Source: UBA1127 sp965116355 (GTDB lineage: Bacteria; Chloroflexota; Dehalococcoidia; Lucifugimonadales; UBA1127). Taken from it: a stretch of 64,000 bases of DNA. The DNA is taken from positions 372,001 to 436,000 of the forward strand of contig OZ220679.1 of assembly GCA_965116355.1 (NCBI GenBank), read 5' to 3'. Positions 63,905 through 64,000 of this stretch are shown here, one piece after another (the first letter of the stretch is position 1; each line of letters starts with the position of its first letter). Below the pieces are notes generated by a model, which was not told the origin of the DNA, made no database searches, and saw nothing but the letters and a program-made list of their open reading frames with translations. The position numbers were made by a program, and so were the translations under genes.

Positions 63905-64000
63905 TTGCGGGCGCTCCCGGCCATTTTTTGGTGCCCAAAAATGGGCACGCAACAAATACAGCATAGCAGACATTGCCAGAATCACGTAATTGAACGGCCA

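Overview
The window is about 64 kb of GC-rich bacterial DNA with dense coding on both strands, GTG as well as ATG starts, and Shine-Dalgarno sites of the GGAGG type. The gene content is eight Rieske oxygenase alpha subunits, three luciferase-like (F420/FMN) oxidoreductases, an F420-dependent NADP reductase, FAH-family hydrolases, a MmgE/PrpD protein, a GuaB3-type IMP dehydrogenase relative and a class V aminotransferase. This fits an environmental Chloroflexota of the Dehalococcoidia/SAR202 kind, which are known for expansions of such oxidative-catabolism families. No rRNA or other phylogenetic marker beyond era is present, so the assignment is an inference.

Layout. 0-7 kb: partial GYD protein, Na+/solute symporter, HesB-like protein, luciferase-like oxidoreductase, Rieske oxygenase 1, aspartate dehydrogenase, a membrane protein. 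6.9-11.3 kb: three tandem minus-strand Rieske paralogues. 11.5-26.6 kb: accessory genes (LhgO-like oxidase, ThDP enzyme, TIMP-like surface protein, aminotransferase, an E1 alpha/beta + FAH cluster, an AIM24 gene broken by an amber codon) with three toxin-antitoxin-like pairs (DUF433/DUF5615, NTase-like/HTH, HicAB). 26.7-38 kb: single-gene units such as an amidohydrolase, esterases, luciferase-like enzymes, CinA, a globin and an MFS transporter. 38.3-50.8 kb: one long plus-strand unit, promoter to terminator, with three tandem Rieske oxygenases, a deoxyribosyltransferase-like protein, a peptide-type ABC importer (binding protein, two permeases, two ATPases), an SDR dehydrogenase and a class II aldolase-family protein. 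Import, ring dihydroxylation, dihydrodiol dehydrogenation and decarboxylation or aldol cleavage would make a coherent catabolic route. 50.8-64 kb: tRNA-Gly, CinA, the eighth Rieske enzyme, a His-rich zinc-type efflux pair, a lipoprotein with two in-frame UGA codons, MmgE/PrpD, era, DUF4177, GuaB3, an FAH protein and the F420:NADP reductase.

Two observations stand out. First, 56386-57804 is one reading frame of two thioredoxin/TlpA domains in which each CxxC motif reads W-UGA-P-x-C. Each UGA is followed at once by a hairpin with G in the apical loop, and the two hairpins differ by a compensated base pair. This is a predicted double-selenocysteine lipoprotein. Second, intergenic spaces outside the 36.7-51.7 kb interval are filled with modular repeats: R1 with core CTCAGGGCGAACGG, R2 = TTCCCGCCTTCGCGGGAA-type hairpin, R3 = CCGGCTTTCGCCGG hairpin plus TGAAACG, and a rarer R4. 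In five places R1 is preceded by a 35-nt hairpin whose stem sequence differs in every copy while its length, (A/G)TCGA loop and position are kept.
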